In this document: one piece after another, positions 62,009 through 64,000 of the stretch | Numbering within the stretch: the stretch's first letter is position 1 | Layout of the letters: each line of letters opens with the position of its first letter | Source of the DNA: Paragonimus skrjabini miyazakii | Taxonomy: Eukaryota > Platyhelminthes > Trematoda > Plagiorchiida > Troglotrematidae | Reading direction: 5' to 3' | Assembly (NCBI GenBank): GCA_014338405.1 | Contig: JTDE01000255.1 | Coordinates: forward strand, 38,902-102,901 | Length of the DNA: 64,000 nucleotides | Position numbers and translations under genes: made by a program | The notes under the pieces: generated by a model | What the model saw: only the letters and a program-made list of their open reading frames with translations | Database searches by the model: none | What the model was told of the DNA's origin: nothing

Positions 62009-62167
62009 GCGTGACCGTGGTTCATGTCCCGGCAGTGGCGAGGATATGCACCACTGACGAGCTGTAATGAGAGCGAAACTCGAGTCTAGTGCTTGTTTTC
62101 GAAAGGGGCCGACTGGAAAGTCTATTGGGATGCGACAGCTGCGATCAATTGTGAGTGGTGTTCGGCT
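62009..62167 (+). repeat. Hammerhead-bearing short element, 5'-truncated right arm (copy 10)
   Basis: The copy starts just before the B box, at nearly the same element position as copy 7, and ends within the tail where a minus-strand RT remnant begins. It is almost identical to copy 7 at 35.85 kb over about 150 bp. Confidence 0.85.
62048..62092 (+). ncRNA. Hammerhead ribozyme, type I, core intact
   Basis: The 45 bases are identical to those at 35888-35932. CTGACGA is at 62054-62060, and the predicted cleavage is after 62086. Confidence 0.8.
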
Positions 62168-62495
62168 TCAAAATTCTTCCCAAATCAATAAGTCTGTTCA
62201 TTAGATAGTTCAAGAACGAAAATGACGAATAGCATGGAACTTAAGACGGATCCTTGTGGAACACCGCCGTTGGAACGGGATTCTTTGTTAACTTTTCGTT
62301 CACCATAACGTTAAACCTAGGTTCGGTTAGGTGATTCTCAAAGCTATAATCACTGAGTTTTCTCAGGTCGGTGAAATGTTCGACCATGCCAAAGGCTATG
62401 GACAGGTCAAGATAAACTCTGTTTATGTCCATTCCTGGGTCAGTAGCCTTTGTCTGAACAGCAGTTTCAGCGCGACAGTGACTGGTAATTATCAA
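62168..62495 (-). pseudogene. Non-LTR reverse transcriptase scrap (CR1/Jockey-like)
   Basis: The minus-strand frame contains RVYLDLSIAFGMVEH, equivalent to the first catalytic motif with the Asp of YLDxSKAFD kept, then KLSDYSFENHL, RFNVMVNEKLTKNPV and a degraded VFHKDPS at the place of the VPQGSVLGP motif. After a stop the sequence continues with SFLNYLMNRLIDL. No YADD region is visible because the short element copy 10 begins there. The clade call is tentative. Confidence 0.6.
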
Positions 62496-64000
62496 TCCTG
62501 TTTTGTTTGCAACAGGGTTGTTTTGTCAAGCTGTAGTAACATATGGTAGAATACCACTCATTGCTATCTTTGTCGACCGTATGTTGGTTGAAGAGGGCGA
62601 TCGAATGGCTGAATTTTACGTTGTTGGGTTTTTACCCTGGAGGCAACTTAAAAATTGGGCGATAGACCGAGGACGTTAGACAAACCAAAACTAACCGGTC
62701 TTTTTCCGGATCAAATAACGACAAGAAGTGGCCGGTTTCTTGGGTAAACCAATTTCATGGGAGAACGAAGTTTCCGTAAATATTAATGAATCTTGGAAGA
62801 CATATGATACGAACATGGACCACAGATTCGGCACTAGTTTGATCGAGTCCCGTTACAATGACCAGTGTTTATTAACATAGGTTTATCCTTTGTAGTCTGA
62901 GGTCTAATTGGCGCCAGGCAGATGATCTGATCATGCTGCATACAGCCCAGTTACTACCACTCTGCTTATTAGTTAATCCGTGTTTTACGAATAAATGCCA
63001 CCCTGACAACCCGTAACATTTCAAACCAGATATAACGTGTGATGGACATCAATGGACCTCAGTTCTATTAAATTATGATATTTTAACTTGCTTAACAGAC
63101 AACAACAGCATTTGGACAAGGAACCGGGAACATATGAATCTGTTCCAACAAACCAGAATTTTGCTGGAAGAAAATGTGATTTGTCATCAACAGTTCATAA
63201 ATCCCTTAGAATTAAAGAATAAAAAACAGTATTGATTGCATGATATTTAAATGAAGAGATTTACCGCACAAACAGAAATATCCAACATTTCCCAAACCAA
63301 CGTAATGAGCTCCCGACTAATACTGGTACATGTTCTTGGTTATTTACCCTCTCGAGAGGGGGTAAATCCGTCAATAGTCGCTCTAAGAGAGACAAATATA
63401 TGCATCAACCACAACCTTAGAATGATTGTAAGGAACAAACGTAGATTGTCGTTTTTAAGTAAATAAAAGGTTTCTGTAATAAAAATTATAACCCACCGGA
63501 AGTGTCCTGTGACCAGAGCGCTGACTTTGCTTATGACTGAAACAAAGAACATATGGCAGTAGAAAATTACAGTGCAGCAACATAGAAAAGGAAAATAGAT
63601 AGAAAATCCTGGAATGGACGAATCCCATTGAAAATTTGTTTCTGCTCATAGTGTCGTTTTCCTGTGAGAGTACTGATGGACCTTGCATTTTTCGTTTGTT
63701 GCCGATATCATATTTCGGGTAAAACCTGAGACTAGTAAGGAAATTGTGAAAACGCTAAATGCAATACTGTGAGTGTGGGTGTTCCAGGTGCTCAAAATTT
63801 CCCAAACAGGTTATGTACTCGGTGACATAGAATCAAGTTTGAGGATTCCAGTGCAGTATGTATACGGTTGAATCCCAATAAACTGTTTTATGTCGGTAAT
63901 GAGCGTGTGTTAATCGCATGTAGGTCACTATTTCAAGCTTACTGAATTCAGCCGTTTCTTCTCGTCCAAAAAACTACAACAATCAAACAACGCTACCGAC
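62496..64000. other. Unassigned DNA
   Basis: No supported gene. A palindrome centred on CTCGAG lies at 63343-63366. Frames of about 70 codons overlap it on both strands. Confidence 0.45.

Noticed and set aside
1..64000. CRISPR array, bacterial operons, ribosome binding sites
   Set aside because: No regularly spaced direct repeats, and the sequence is eukaryotic with splice-like signals and retroelements.

Overview
The window looks like gene-poor, repeat-rich eukaryotic nuclear DNA from a flatworm, most probably a digenean trematode. Evidence for this: there are no operons or long uninterrupted host genes, the DNA is A+T-leaning, and there are two 100-base scaffold gaps. The degenerate retroelements present are an R2-type non-LTR element, a Gypsy element with LTRs, an endonuclease/RT element of the RTE-like kind ending in a (TGA)n tail, and a Penelope-like GIY-YIG remnant. 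There is also a tRNA-headed short element carrying a hammerhead ribozyme, which resembles the schistosome Smalpha group. The assignment below phylum level is inference; no host gene is recognisable enough to name the species.

Layout. 0-7.2 kb: five copies of the hammerhead short element (one single, two inverted pairs) in otherwise unassigned DNA. 7.2-18.9 kb: mostly unassigned, with a Gypsy integrase scrap at 12.7 kb and one exon-like segment at 17.4 kb. 18.9-21.5 kb: the best preserved gene of the window, an R2-type reverse transcriptase/endonuclease in one frame broken by three stops. 23.5-25.1 kb: the 3' end of a Gypsy element (integrase with six stops, polypurine tract, 3' LTR); a second LTR of the same family stands alone at 31.3 kb. 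35.5-36.0 kb: a well preserved inverted pair of hammerhead elements, next to a G+C-richer stretch with an internal repeat. 40-41.9 kb, minus strand: a 5'-truncated RTE-like copy and a Penelope-like endonuclease remnant. 51.8-55.1 kb: a longer plus-strand copy of the same RTE-like family, split by a hammerhead element that made a target duplication. 61.6-62.5 kb: another inverted hammerhead pair abutting a minus-strand non-LTR RT scrap.

How the parts relate. No functional host pathway can be read. The elements share retrotransposition. The short elements have an internal RNA polymerase III-type promoter (A and B boxes) followed by a 45-nt type I hammerhead with a near-loopless stem III, so their RNA could self-cleave, most likely as a multimer. 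They need reverse transcriptase from another element. Penelope-like elements are the known hammerhead-linked family, and one remnant lies in the window. Six of ten ribozyme copies keep all core bases. The other four carry G-to-A changes at core positions that follow a C.

The open reading frames of 60-130 residues scattered over the rest of the window are of the size expected by chance and are not annotated, except a few with splice-like borders given at low confidence.
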